A stretch of 64,000 nucleotides of DNA from Albula goreensis. Taxonomy: Eukaryota > Chordata > Actinopteri > Albuliformes > Albulidae. Under the pieces are notes generated by a model. It was not told where the DNA came from, searched no databases, and was given only the letters and a program-made list of their open reading frames with translations. The translations under genes were made by a program, and so were the position numbers. The stretch is taken from contig CM040758.1 of NCBI GenBank assembly GCA_022829145.1, positions 26,712,075 through 26,776,074 on the forward strand. Direction: 5' to 3'. Shown here in pieces: positions 34,883-47,229 of the stretch; the stretch's first letter is position 1; each line of letters opens with the position of its first letter.

Positions 34883-35491
34883 ACAGACAGCCAAGTGCTG
34901 GTAAGTACGTTACGTACGTAAGGTTAACAGTTTGTTTTCTGTAACAGTTATTCTTTGAGTAATTAAAAATATCAAACCCAGTCTACAGGCGGTGTTGGTT
35001 TGTTTTCATGGCCCATTTCCAGCCAGTTTTTTTTTTTTTGGAGGAGGCAGCTTCTGTCCAGCTGCTCCTAACTGACTCTTATGTTGCTTACTCTTCCTTG
35101 CTTGCTAGCTAACTAAATTTGGCATGTATTCTAGCAGAGAAGTTTTTCTGTGGTTTTTCATCCTCAAGAGCAAACTCTCCATTACACTATAGGTAGCTAG
35201 CAACTGTGTGAAAATTTCTGTATGCAAAATATTTAAACTGGACAGGTTAGCAAGAAGTGATTGAATGGAGTTATGTTTTATAATGGTTAGCAATACAATT
35301 CATTATTTCACTAAGCTATTACATATAATCGATATATACCTTTAGTCCAATAGGTGGAGCCTGTTTGTAAAGTAATTTTTAGTTGCCTACGAAAACCAAA
35401 GCCAACAAGGCCTGGAACCCAAGTCCCAATATAAAGCAGCCAAGACTCAATCTAAGCATGGACACAGGAGCAAGGCTTTCAAGATTGAAGA

Positions 35492-35497
35492 TTTATT
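35492..35497 (-). other. poly(A) signal of the aldolase gene
   Basis: AATAAA on minus about 510 bases downstream of the stop codon at 36005-36007. Confidence 0.5.
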
Positions 35498-36004
35498 TTA
35501 GAAACAGGAGACAAAACATCTTTCTATAAGGGACCCAGCCCCAGAGGCTCATGGGAAAGAAGGGAAAGTCCATGCATTGCCATGGCAGCCAAAATCCCAT
35601 ATGACTAATGCCCCCATCCCCTGTTTTTCAGATAAATTCTTGCCAAATTTTGTGCACAACAAAGCTGCACATTAGGGAAAAGGTAAGCTGGTCCTAGACC
35701 AGTGGTTTGGGAAAGGGAGAAAGCAGTGGACATACAGTAGTAGAGTAGTAGAGTGCCAGCATGTAGGCAGACAGGCAGGTAGAATTGCACAGGTAGGCTG
35801 ATCTTGGGTCAGTGGTGTGGGAGGAGAGAGGTAGCCATTGTGGATTAAGAATTGTAGTATGGCTGATCCTACATCAGTGGGTGAGTATGTGGGGATGGGG
35901 GGGAGGAAGGGTAGTGAGAGTCATTGAAAAGGCATGAGTGTGCACAGGTGTGTGCTCCTGTGTGAGTGAGGACTCCGCTCCACAGACACAGGTACAAGGC
36001 CCCT

Positions 36005-36152
36005 CTAATACACATAGCTGGCAGTGTAGAGGCTCTGGGTGGCAGCCTGGTCAGCTTCACCTGTGGGCTTGTACTCCCCCTTAGAGGCCAGACCATTAAT
36101 CTGGGGGAGAGAGGCAAGACTTAAGGACAACACATTTCTGCATAGGCTTCAG

Positions 36153-36226
<74 letters not shown>

Positions 36227-37293
36227 ACCAGAATTAGGTCAAACAACTTCAAATGTCCATTCACTCACTTTTCAGATGAAAGTCAGTCGACACTCATAAA
36301 ATATATTTGGAGAATTATTTCCAATCCTTTAAAATGGTCACTAATCTACAGGAGACTTTTACCAGCACCTAAAGGGTTTTATCTTTTAAAAAGTTATCTA
36401 GATGCTCCACCTCCCAACCGGGTATCTGGGTGGAGAGATCTGCACAGGTGCAGTCTCACCTTGGCACGAGAGCAGAAGGCCTCTTGTGCAGCCTCCCGCT
36501 TTCCTGCCTGGCCCTGCCAGACAGCGAGGGCAGAGGCCTGGAGAGCACGGCCGTAGGAGAAGGTGAGCCTCCAGGGCCGGGCCAGCGGGGTCTGGTTAAT
36601 GGCGTTCAGGTTGAGGGATGCCTCCTCCTCGCTCTGCCCTCCAGACAGGAAACATATCCCTGCAGGAGAGAGAACAATCTCTCTTCAGAGTAGGCTTTGC
36701 TAATGGAACATTGGCAAGTTCATTTCAGGAGGTATGGCTGAACACTGACCCAAGGCTACATTGTTAACATTCTGCATCTCCAATTGCTCCACAGGAGGGT
36801 GCCATTTACCAAATATAAAGCCAATCTCATACAAACTAAACATGCTCAGATACACAAAAAACAAAAACAAAATATGGGTGAAAATGGAGATAAACTATCC
36901 CTTTAACCAATCCAAGGGGCAAATCTGTAAACACTAGACATTTAATGTCTAGACCTTAATTCTGTTGTAGGTTAATTAAGGATTAAGTAACTGCCATTAG
37001 CTGCTGCAACTTCTTTTAATGTCTGCTCTCGCACCCCACCCCTCCCTTACCTGGCACTGAGACGGGGACTGTGCGCCTCAGGGCCGTGACCGTTGCCATG
37101 GCGACCTCCTGAGGGCAAACTTTTTGGGGCAGGAGTGTCCGGCGGTGACCATGTTGGGCTTCAGCAGGGTGCCCTCCAGGTAGACGTGGTGATCAGACAG
37201 CGCCTTGTACACAGCTGCAAGGACCTGTGTCAGAGACCAGGTTATCTGTACACAGCTGCCAGGACCTGCAACCCTCAAAACCCACAGGCTCAA

Positions 37294-37328
<35 letters not shown>

Positions 37329-39012
37329 GCTGTTAAACATCTGCTTATATTCTGCATTTTAACAGTTGAATTCATATGGAAAAAATCAATTATTGAGGAA
37401 ATGGAATTTATTGGATTGAAAACATGGGCACACAGAATTTTATGTCTCACTTGAACCAAAACTGAGGAGCCGCTGTAGAATCGGTAACCCAGATCTGGAC
37501 CAATGTTGCCCCGAAACATGATTTTAACTCTCGCCACCACACGCTACACAACCTGAATTTGATTTACCTCCTTGTTTCCGGAGGTCAGCAGACTGGTCAA
37601 ATCAAGAAAATGAGATGGTGTAGCATATGGCTGGAGCAAGTTCCTGCATACAGCTCCCAGGGCCTGCAGTTGAGTAGTCCTGCTGTTTAGTATCAGTGAT
37701 TTTTGGACGATAGCTGCATGATCCCCCATTTTAGCCATCCCTGCTGTACAGGGTGGGCGGCTGGAAGAAAGGGTGCTACAGTGTGGGTGAAGCCCTCACC
37801 TTCTCTGTGACATACTGGCAGCGCTGCAAGTCGTGCTCTCCATCGGGAAGGATCTCTGGCTCCACGATGGGAACCAGGCCGTTCTGGGGGTGGGGGTAAA
37901 GAGGAATCAGCATTCTTAAAAAGGTTCCGTCTCATTTGTTGGAGTAAGATTCCCAAAGTCCAGTCCTTATTGGATGTAGTACCTGTTGGCAGATGCTGGC
38001 GTAGCGGGCAAGCACGTTAGCGTTTTCGGCGATGGCGAGGGCCGACGGGCAGCTGTCTGAGATCTTCAGGACACACCTCCACTTGGCAAAGTTGCAGCCG
38101 TCTTTCTTGTACTGCGAACAGCGCTCTGACAATCCGTCCAGGCCTGGGCGGGTAAATGGTACAGACTACATTTAACCTGCCCACCCACTTCTACACAGGT
38201 TAATGGTACTAGCCATCACAGACAACCACCCCTATATAGAGAAGGTTAATGGTATAGTCCACATGCCGCGTCTTCACCACCACACCGTTAAACATTTACC
38301 TTGTGTTGTCGTCTCTCCATCCGTTCCATTCAGTGCTGCTGTCCCTTTGTCTACCTGGGGGGGAATATATACACAATTACCAGCTGCAGTTCCAATCTCT
38401 GCCAGGACACAGTGTGGGAGCGCTATTGGTGCAAGTTGGACCTGCAGATGAGTCATGGTTTAACAGCAGTGGCACTGACCTTGATTCCCACCACAATGCC
38501 CTTCTCCTTGACCACCTGAGGGAAGAGGATGCCCTTGTCGGACTTCTGGTACAGCGTCTCGTGGAAGAAGATGACCCCTCCCACGCTCTCAGCGATGGTG
38601 GGATCGACAGAGAAGAGCAGATCGCGGAAACAGCGGCGGTTCTCCTCAGTGTTCTCTACGTTTATATTCTGCAGCCGCTTCCCCATCGTACCTATGTTGG
38701 GGGGTACATTATTAACCCTAAATTAAAATTTACTCTTAATCAGTTTCAGTCAATGCCCTCTTAATCTACAGGACCAAGCACGCTGTGCCAAGTTATATCC
38801 TTAACAAACGCCAAGTGGAGTATCTGTGGAGTGGAGGTGGTAGTCAGTTTGACCATGCATCCCTCCTCTCCCATAATGCACCCTGCTCCTCAGCACTCAC
38901 CTACAGACTCATCGGCGGCCAGGATGCCCTTCCCGGGAGCAACGATGCGCTGGGCAATGGTGGCGAGCTCCTCCTTCTGCTCTGGGGACAGCGATGGGAA
39001 CTGATGAGTCAT
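36005..39012 (-). CDS. aldob: fructose-bisphosphate aldolase, B-type
   Basis: Eight coding exons on minus: 38901-39012, 38480-38691, 38300-38354, 37983-38143, 37800-37883, 37051-37224, 36460-36659 and 36005-36100. Lengths 112, 212, 55, 161, 84, 174, 200 and 96 reproduce the vertebrate aldolase pattern, except that the sixth should be 175. The enzyme cleaves fructose-1,6-bisphosphate (and, for B, fructose-1-phosphate) in cytosolic glycolysis and gluconeogenesis. Visible features: LAADES with the active-site Asp, KWRCVLK with the active-site Lys, [10 protein letters not shown] with the Schiff-base Lys, GGQSEEEA, and the C-terminal Tyr (TASYVY). The isoform call rests on the [20 protein letters not shown] region and the ASYVY end, which fit fish aldolase B better than A or C. 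One base is missing in a G run at 37113-37115 (C run on minus) after SCPKKF. The frame shifts and stops within that exon, although [14 protein letters not shown] is perfect in the next frame. Without the missing base the protein would be 364 residues. Confidence 0.9.
36157..36224. repeat. (GT)n microsatellite
   Basis: A pure GT run in the last intron of the aldolase gene, about 55 bases upstream (on minus) of the last exon's acceptor. On the transcribed strand it reads (CA)n, which can act as an hnRNP L splicing element. Confidence 0.97.
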
Positions 39013-39399
39013 CCTAAAGGAAACACAGGGGGTTAACACCAAGCAGTGTTACATATACAGCACATTAACACTGCACAGTGTTAGACATACAGAACATTAA
39101 AACAGCACAACATCACATATATGGCACACAAACACTGCACTATGAAATATACTGCATACTACTACAAAATGTAACAAGTGCAGCATAGTAAATGTGCACT
39201 GTGAACCTAGCGCTTACCAACACACCACAGAGCATTGAATAAGCAGTGTATCAAGACAGAAGTGTTACACTGACATTAACACTGCACTGAGTGCTAGACC
39301 TCTGGCACATTGTGTAGCGTTACATCCTGCATATCAGCATTCCACAGAGTGTTACATAAGCAGCGTGATTATGGGGATGCCATAGTACATTAACACTAA

Positions 39400-39560
39400 A
39401 TCAAGGGAAAACAGCAACTGCAGTACATTAACACTAAGGGAAAACTACAGTACATTAACACAAAGGGAAAACTACAGTACATTAACACAAAGGGAAAACA
39501 ACTACAGTACATTAACACTACACTGAGAAAAGAGCAAAAACTGCAGTACATGCAGTTCAA
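39400..39560. repeat. tandem repeat, about 30-bp unit, five copies
   Basis: Units of the form AGTACATTAACAC(T/A)AAGGGAAAAC(T/A). It is flanked upstream by a long degenerate ACATTAACACTGCAC repeat (39025-39390). It lies in the 5'UTR intron of the aldolase gene. Confidence 0.85.
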
Positions 39561-41115
39561 CTCTGAGGGTATTCTGAGCAGAAACGGGGTAGCCATGACC
39601 CTTCTCAGTGCTCTCATTAACTTACGCAAAGATCGTTCTTTGCCTGGTAGTTGCATAAGACATTACTGCGCGCACACACACAAGGCTTACAATTCACAGG
39701 TACAGGGAAACAAGATTACATCAGCGGTCTCCACCTCAAGGGCCATGGAGTGGGTTTATATGCAGTGTCTACTACTCTCGATTAGACAGCGAGCCTTATT
39801 GGTTTGCACACAATGGATATCAAGTAAAAGGCACCGCCTTACTTTAACAGAGTCACAAAACCTTAATTATGAACTAAACCAATTAAGGCACCAGTAATTG
39901 GTTGGAATGAAAACCAGTGAACACGCTGGGCACTAGGGAAGTGTGTGCATGCATTTTTTTTTCATTTATGCGTACAACTACATTTGTAATGAAACTTGTT
40001 AAAATGTGGGTACCCTGCCCGAGGGCACAAACGTAAATGTTCTACCTGGAAACTGAATTTGAAAAAATCCAAGCACCCTAAAATCCACATGGCTGTTCTG
40101 CCACCTAAAGATGAAATGGGCGAGAGGGTGAGTGGAATAACCGCGTGCCCAACAAAACGTGATTAACAGCTCAGTTCTTCAGTCCTGTTTACCTTAAACT
40201 TGCTCGACGACTTCACTCTAAATCAGAAGGTTGGAACAAACGCCTGCGCTGCCATCATCAGGTTATACGTTTTATTTGCATTTGTGCACGCGCAGAGTGC
40301 ACACTTGACATTGCATCCCAGTGGCACACCACTCGCAGAACCAGGCACGTAGATCTTTTTTCTAAAAACGTTTTTCTTCCTCGTTCTTCCCCTCTTCTTG
40401 CACAACATAGCTACCTCTCAGTTTCCGTGCCTGGGCTGCGTGTCCGTCACTTTTCGCGGGTGTGTTCCCATCGAATTTCAGTCAAAAGGTTTATTGTGCC
40501 CCTGCAGTTTGCCGTTCCCCACCCCTCCTACGGGGTAAATAGGTTCATGGCTCGGAACACATAGACACGACACACACGGACACCAAGAGCGCCGGTCATT
40601 CTCCGAGTAAGAATATGCCATAAATCAAATGCAATGATAAATGTACGTTGACAATGTTACCCTTAGTATCGAGGTGTCTCACAGAAGAAAAACTGGTTAC
40701 ACATAATGAAAACTTTGGACACGCACTTTCAATAACTTCAAGATAAGATTCTAGACAAGAAATATTCTCTAGAAAAAGTTTCTTAATTTATAAAAGTGAC
40801 GAGGTTCGGCGTGCAAGTAGGTTCATTGTATGGGTAGGAAAAATGAACATGCATCAATACGTTTCCCAAACAGTAGGTAGGACTAGTAAATCCACTTAAT
40901 ACCAATAAAGCAAATCAGACCGTGCATTCACCTGCGTGCAATTTACCGGACCCAAATGACAGACAAACAGCCAACGACTAATTGTTACCTCACAGAAGTC
41001 GTGGGCCACAAATAAAAATGAATGATGAAGTACGTTTCTAAACACTGAACTTGGAAGAATGTTAAAGACCAGACCTGTATAATCGCAATCCCATCCACAA
41101 TAACATATTACTTAC

Positions 41116-41230
41116 TTGTACGTTGGGGTGTTAGTTGACCGATACTCCTACAATACTGCTCTTCTCCAGCTGGTGCGTGCACACACACTAATTGAGAACG
41201 CGCGGTAGCAGCAAGGTGCTATTTATTAAA
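41116..41230 (-). promoter_or_regulatory. candidate first noncoding exon and TATA-like box of the aldolase gene
   Basis: On minus, TTTAATAAAT (41221-41230) is followed about 25-30 bases later by the likely start. A short exon then ends at CGTACAA|GTAAGT (41115/41116). Vertebrate aldolase genes have a noncoding first exon, so this position, 2.1 kb upstream of the ATG, is plausible. Confidence 0.45.
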
Positions 41231-43219
41231 GTGTTGAAGCTCCCGGATGACAGCAAATCGGAGTGTGACGTGGCCACGGGGTGGCGTCATAAAGACAAAA
41301 GGCGGCTGGGGAGTGCTTTGAACGGGCGTGAGGTGGATCTGGTGTTTTGATTGGTCAGGAGAGATAGCGAGGGGCGCGGAAGAGAGTTCGTAAGAAGTTG
41401 TTGATACTTTGAGCAGCATCTAAACTTTGTGGGTTGCAAAATGTTCTTTTCACACCTGAACCTGAGTTGCTTTTTTCTGCTGCGGGAGTGCTCAAGGGTT
41501 TAATGTTTGTGCATCTGCTTGAATAATGTGTGCTTTTTTTGTCTGAATGCAAATGTGAAGGTGTGTTCAGTTTGTGCCCAGCACTGCTGACATCAGTCTT
41601 TTGTGCTTGACTGAATTGCCCTGTACTAGTACTGGATTGTAAAATCTGCTCTGAGCCCCTAGCCATATCCCCCACCCCTATGTTGCGTGCAAGTGTGTCT
41701 GTGTTCATTTGGTTCATGCATGCACAGTTCATGGTGACTCTATCAATGCCTTAACTGAATTACTGTCCAGTTATGTAATTTAAAGTTATGTAATTGACAT
41801 TAATATGCTGAAGCTTTTTTTCTGCACAGGTTGGTGCCTGCACCAACGGTATCACTTTGCTCAGTCATTCCTGTGTGAAGTGAGTTGCATACCAAGACAA
41901 TTAATTCACAATACTACAAATGAACACACAGCTACCTGCAGGTCAGGGATAATCAGCATTTTGGATTGATAAAGGATGGGTGGACTATCTCTATAAAGAC
42001 AGTCCTCATGAGAGCCTCTGTACCAGTTACACACTGGAGCAATGGGTGGCAGTGAAAGGTGTTAGAAAGTGTAGTTGGGTAAACTGCTCTGGATAAGAAC
42101 TCATGCTGCACGCCTAACAGCCATTCTCTCCTGGACATGGGTTAAACCTGATCCAAGACTGAAAGCAAAATTCAGTAAAGATCTGGGAGTAGGCTTAATC
42201 CATGTCTGGGAAATGGGACCTAAATGTGTTTGAACTGCGCCAGCTACTTGCAACTAGCATGCAAGCAAGGCCCATTATGAAAAGGAGAAGACTGACGGGT
42301 AGAGGGGAAATGAAGAGTTTACTTTGGCATCCCTAATCGTGTGTTAATCGGCATGTAAAAATAAAAAGAATGCTGCAGTGAAATGTCCCGCAGGTCACAG
42401 GCCCCAGGAAGGCCGGACAGTGCTGCAGTCTAAGCTGTGTGCCCTGCTCCTCTCTGCCTGCAGCAGAATCTGAGACTGGGAGCCCCAGAGGCGAGACTGG
42501 GACCACACCCTCATCCATATCATAGCCATATTCATATTCATATCTTTGGCTTGTGCAAATAGCTCTGGTGCTTCTTGTCGAGTTATATTTTCCATAGAAT
42601 CTGTAAGTTGTGCATTACTATATAACATCACAAACACCTAAAGCTGCAAAAAAAAATGCAAAAAATCTCAATCCCATTCTCTCTGTGTTTTTTTCTTCTT
42701 TAGTTTCAATCTAACGTTGAAGCTGTTACTCATTTGCTGTACTGGCATCCTTGTTCAAGGCGAGCTGCATGCTCATTGGCTCAACTTTCAACCTTCACAC
42801 AAGCAATGTGGATGAGGTAGGTTGCCTGGGGGAACACCAGCACTGTCCCACATGGGATCTGGCACAGGGTCCAAGCAATGACCACTCCTCCATCTGTTAC
42901 CCAAGTGCCCCTGTGGTAAAACCTCACAGGAGCAATTGCGTCTGGCAGCTGTGCGTGTGGTTTAGGCTCATTTGTCTGTAGTATCCATGGGCTGGCAATG
43001 CAATGTTGTTTGCACTTCATGTGTGACTGCGCAATGGAATTAAATGTTCCTCCAGTCCATTTAGAGGAGTTATGTTGAGGAAGAATTAATCTGACTTACT
43101 CCGAATCGATATTTTGTGTGTGAATATGGCATTAGTTAATTTTGAGTTGTTTGATAATTGAACAATGAGAGGAACAGCATTTCAGTCACCGTTTGCAGAG
43201 GAAAATTCAAAAGACAACA

Positions 43220-43291
43220 TTCCCTGACCGGGAATCGAACCCGGGCCGCGGCGGTGAGAGCGCCGAATCCTAACCACTAGACCACCAGGGA
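43220..43291 (-). tRNA. tRNA-Glu (CTC)
   Basis: On minus: TCCCTGGTGGTCTAGTGGTT (acceptor stem plus D arm with box A), anticodon loop CTCTCAC with anticodon CTC, and box B GGTTCGATTCCCGG. The acceptor stem is closed by GTCAGGGA. The 72 bases match the standard eukaryotic tRNA-Glu with no intron and no mismatch in the stems. No T-run terminator was checked further than the immediate flank. Confidence 0.96.
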
Positions 43292-43547
43292 TCTTCCAGA
43301 CAGAAATTATTCTTCCTTCTATGAAGGATCTAGTAGAACAAGCACATTAACTAACTTTGATAGAAGTTTGCCATTAGAATACACAAATAATACACTCTGT
43401 GAATTGGAGGGACCATGTGACACCCTTACCTGCAATCTGAACATTTGAATGTAGTAAAAAATACAATGATACAAGATAACGAAACTAACAAAGCAGTAAC
43501 AATAGGTTATCATAATCTGACACTGTTAGTAAAATGTGTTTTATATC

Positions 43548-43634
43548 CCTTCGATAGCTCAGTTGGTAGAGCGGAGGACTGTAGGTGATAATACTGATAT
43601 CCTTAGGTCGCTGGTTCGAATCCGGCTCGAAGGA
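43548..43634 (+). tRNA. tRNA-Tyr (GTA) with a 14-nt intron
   Basis: CCTTCGATAGCTCAGTTGGT (acceptor stem and D arm), GGAGGACTGTAG with anticodon GTA, then an intron at about 43585-43598, then ATCCTTAGGTCG and box B GGTTCGAATCC. It is closed by GGCTCGAAGGA. Removing the intron gives the standard vertebrate tRNA-Tyr. Vertebrate tRNA-Tyr genes normally carry an intron next to the anticodon. It lies 256 bases from the divergent tRNA-Glu. Confidence 0.96.
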
Positions 43635-44664
43635 GTGACTTTTAAATAAGCGTGTTACAGTCACGTAAAACTAAAGTACATTCTGTTAACCAGACCAGCC
43701 TGCTGGTGTACCACATGACAACGATAGAAGAGCAGAGTTTCAAAGACTTGAACAACAGTACAACGCATACTATACAGAACTCTTAATCCTTAAATGGATC
43801 AATAAACTGCTTCTTTTTCTGCTTGACCTGTATTTGAATCAGTACTGTGCTTACCTTGTACTAATGTATTTCTCTTCTACAAAGTGCCTTTGAGTAGCTT
43901 GAAAAGCACTTTATTATTATTGTTATCAATCATTCAAACACTACATAATTCCACATTTTACAGAGCTACAGAGGCACTAAACTAGGCTGTTCTAGTTGGC
44001 TACAGCAGGTGGCGGTGTGTAGCTTTGGGTTATTACAAACAGTCAGCCAAGGAAAAGATTGTAGGGATGAGAAACTTTGTTTCACCACTTCTTGCAAACG
44101 TTGAGTTCACAGTAAAATTCCGCATAGTTGTTAGAGAAATTGACTTAAAACATTAATCAATTTTCACAGTTCAAACATCACTTGCAGTGACAGCCAATGC
44201 TGACAGCTCTGAGATGGAAAATAGGCGTGGACACATGGACAAGACTACCGCCTTCATAAAATTATTTGAAAGAACAATAGCTAGCCCATGTTTTAGGCGC
44301 TTAGCAAACGCGGAACTGGCGAATGACTACTAGAATCGGTTAATGTTTGAACGCGCAGCAAGGAAATACACGCATTTATATTACTTGTTTGTGTCGCTTT
44401 CTGGTAGCTAACTCAATAGCTTACAAAATTGGGGCAGCAGTCGCTAAACTGCCTGCGAAGTTTTCTTTGCCGCTGCTACACCAAACGGGAGACATATTTT
44501 ACCCAGCTAGTTAGACATATTTTTATCGTTTTAATGACCTTCGAACAAAAGTTGAACGAGATGAAACGAAGGCGTTGAAAAAGGACAGAAAACCGACTTT
44601 TTTCTGAGTTTTTTTTTTTACACACAACCCGTCATCTGTGTCGTCAGATTTTCCATTCATTACA

Positions 44665-46806
44665 ATGTCTCTGATTCACACGCGTTCAGACATGCAGCTC
44701 GCATGTTTGGCACCAGTACTGGTGTTCGCGTTGTGCGCCGTGGTGCCCTCTTGCGCTGCCGGCGCGGCCCCTCCCGAGGAGCCTCCGAAATGGGTCGGGT
44801 TCCTGCTGGAGGTCCAGGTTCGGCTGTTGGAGCTGGCGAAGGAAGCTCACGAATATGTCGTGTCCATAGTCGGGACCAAGGCGATTGACACGTCGGTAGA
44901 GGTAACCAGAGGACTACTTGAATCAGATTTTCATCATCAGCATTGGAAATTTGTGTTTCCGTGTCCATCACTTTGCCTCGACTCGCATTTATGTCCTTTA
45001 TTTATTATCTCGTTTCTTAATCATATTTTAACGTTGGTTGCTCATGTGATTAATTCACCTTAAATGTGTCTTTGTTCCATTATTCGTGTAACTAAACAGG
45101 CTCCACCCTCTGTGAGTCGCATCATGTACTTCCCAAAGAAAGTAGTTCAGGATTTTGTCGTTTTCACTTTAGCAGCATAAACGACAAGAAGACTGATTTG
45201 TCATACGATCCCTTACAAAAAATAAGTTAAAGTACAACTTGAGTACACTTGAAAAAACTTGATCCTGGGTAGTGTGGCCCACTTTAAATAAATTTTAACT
45301 GGAATTGCAAGACTTAACTTCTAAGGTTCACACAGTTGAATTGTAGTGTGCCTTAGTCCACCAAAAATGAGTGGAACTACAATCGGCTACGAATCAATGA
45401 CTTACTTAACCCAGTGAGAAGGTTGTGATCTTAACAACACTGAATGGTGATTGGCTCGACTCCTTTGAGTTTACTTCAACCATACGGTACCTCCACCCAT
45501 TAATGGTCTCATGGTAGTTCATTCTCTCGCCGCTGTCAAAGTGTATTGTCTTTTTGGCCTGATAAACTCTTGTTCTGGTCAAAGTAGTCAAGCAAGTGAT
45601 GGGACTGGGCTTGTGTTATCCTACAGCTCTTTTGTGTTTGTGAGTTTGTTAGTGTAGTTTGCCCTGGTGAAGTTTTTGTCCATCCCTCTCTCCTTCTCTC
45701 TCTCCCTCCGTGTTTTCCTCTCACTTCACTCAGGACACTAGGTGTTAGTGAACTGAGCCTTAAGACCAGCTGGGTGAGGGGTATTACGGTCTTACTGTGC
45801 ACATGTGTACAGGTTGTTTCTCATTTGTGGGCGGAGTATTATTGTAACGTGTGACAAACCCTTGCTGCTGCAAGTGATTCCCTTTCCCTCTCTATCACTC
45901 ATTCACTCTCTCTTTCTTCCTCTCAGTGTGTGCAGGGTGTGATCAGGTTCCTGTCAGAGGGAGCAGCCAGTGGGTTCAATGTGGTGGCTGTGTACGTCTC
46001 CGAGATCTTCAGAGCAGCAGGATTCACAGGTGAGAAATAAACCGTTACCTGAACACCATGTCTCTCCCATTACTAACTGCCATGCCAGCACAGCTAACAT
46101 GCCCTCATCGCTAAAGCATGCTGGTGGATACACACCACACCCAAACGGATAACAAACCAGAATCAGTAAATACTGTGCTAACACCGCTAAGCCAACACTG
46201 CTAATGTACTTCCACTAAAGGACAGACACTGCTACCACACCAACACTGCCAACTCACTGCAAATGTGTTAGCACTGCTAACATGCTAACACTGTTAATGC
46301 CCCAACAGTACAGATGTATTAGCATTGCTAATGCACCAACACCCAATGGCTTCAACACTGCATCCTTATTGCATGGCCTTGCTAACAAACTGACTGTGCT
46401 AGCACACCAAGGTGTTCATGTTGTCGGCCTCCTCTCTCTCCCTCGAGTCAAACTCCCGTTCCACCGCATCACACCAGAGGGCGTGGCATTTGTGGCTCAG
46501 TGGGCCCTGCTGGCCCTGATTGGCTACTGGCTGCTGTCCTTGCTGTTGGGATTGGTGGGCTCGTTGCTGAGGCGGGCCATGTGGCTGCTGAAGATGGGCG
46601 TGGCAGGGTGGCTGTTCTCGGTCATCGTGAGCGACACGCAGGCGGGGGTGGAGACCACGGCCATCAGGCTGTCCGGCCTCGTGCTCGCCTGCGTCCTGCT
46701 GGGGGTGTTCAAGGCCAGCCGGCCAGACTCCGCCCACCTGGAGAAGCGCATCAAGATCCTGGAAGGCAAGCTGAAAGAGGTGGAGAGGCGGAGGAAACAG
46801 GAGTGA
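44665..46806 (+). CDS. tmem109: TMEM109 (mitsugumin-23-like) ER/nuclear membrane protein
   Basis: Three coding exons: 44665-44901, 45927-46029 and 46448-46806, giving 232 residues. The first holds a signal peptide around MQLACLAPVLVFALCAVVPS; the second in-frame ATG (44692) is an equally good start. After cleavage comes a helical region (WVGFLLEVQVRLLELAKEAH). The last exon has hydrophobic spans FVAQWALLALIGYWLLSLLL and AMWLLKMGVAGWLFSVIVSD, then LSGLVLACVLLGVFKASR. It ends in a charged, likely coiled-coil tail (LEKRIKILEGKLKEVERR). YWLLSLLLGLV and the tail match human TMEM109, which forms a cation-permeable channel in the sarco/endoplasmic reticulum and nuclear membrane. Human TMEM109 adjoins PRPF19, and here only the Ig-like gene lies between them. 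The acceptor of exon 3 is CCTCGAG, a weak site, so that boundary is slightly uncertain. Confidence 0.9.
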
Positions 46807-47202
46807 TTCAAAGGAGGACGAGGAAGGAGTGAATGAGTGCTGAGACTGAGTGAACAACAGGAAAGAGTGATGAGCGCGTGCAGGAAGAAAAGCAAATGAT
46901 GGGAGGATGACAGTGATGAGGAAGATTGATTTATGTCCGGGGATGGCCAGCCAGCCAAGGTCTCTGATCCCAGAGCGCTACGGGGTGCCCTGGTTTTTGT
47001 TTTGACTTCAACATCAGCAACCAGCATGGACCCCAGTTAACCGGTGAGGGCCTGTGAGTGAGTTAATCATGAGTAAGTAACTGGTGTGACTGATGAGTTC
47101 TGCCACGCCCTGTGTAACTGCAGGATCAGTGTTTGCTACCACTGTTGTATATGGAGTGATGGGGTTTTGTCTGTGAGTGTGAATTCTTTTTATTCTGTAC
47201 AT

Positions 47203-47208
47203 AATAAA
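47203..47208 (+). other. poly(A) signal of tmem109
   Basis: AATAAA about 400 bases after the stop codon at 46804-46806, followed by GTGGTCTGAATGTGCATTTG, a typical GT-rich downstream element. Confidence 0.7.
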
Positions 47209-47229
47209 GTGGTCTGAATGTGCATTTGT

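Larger units (their letters stand above)
28240..35480. other. repeat-rich intergenic region
   Basis: Between the plus-strand MS4A-like gene and the aldolase no supported gene was found. Besides the listed repeats there are poly(T) tracts at 29900-29935, 33997-34019 and 35027-35039. There are also G- and C-runs at 33560-33605. Confidence 0.5.
39025..43215. other. 5' intron and upstream region of the aldolase gene
   Basis: Outside the repeat and the candidate first exon, no further exon or RNA gene was recognised up to the tRNA pair. The segment at 42380-42640 has open frames on minus but no splice context or similarity. Confidence 0.45.

Noticed and set aside
36005..39012. Aldolase as a pseudogene because of its internal stop
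   Set aside because: All splice sites, exon lengths and catalytic residues are intact except for one base in a homopolymer; error or a rare allele explains this better than decay.
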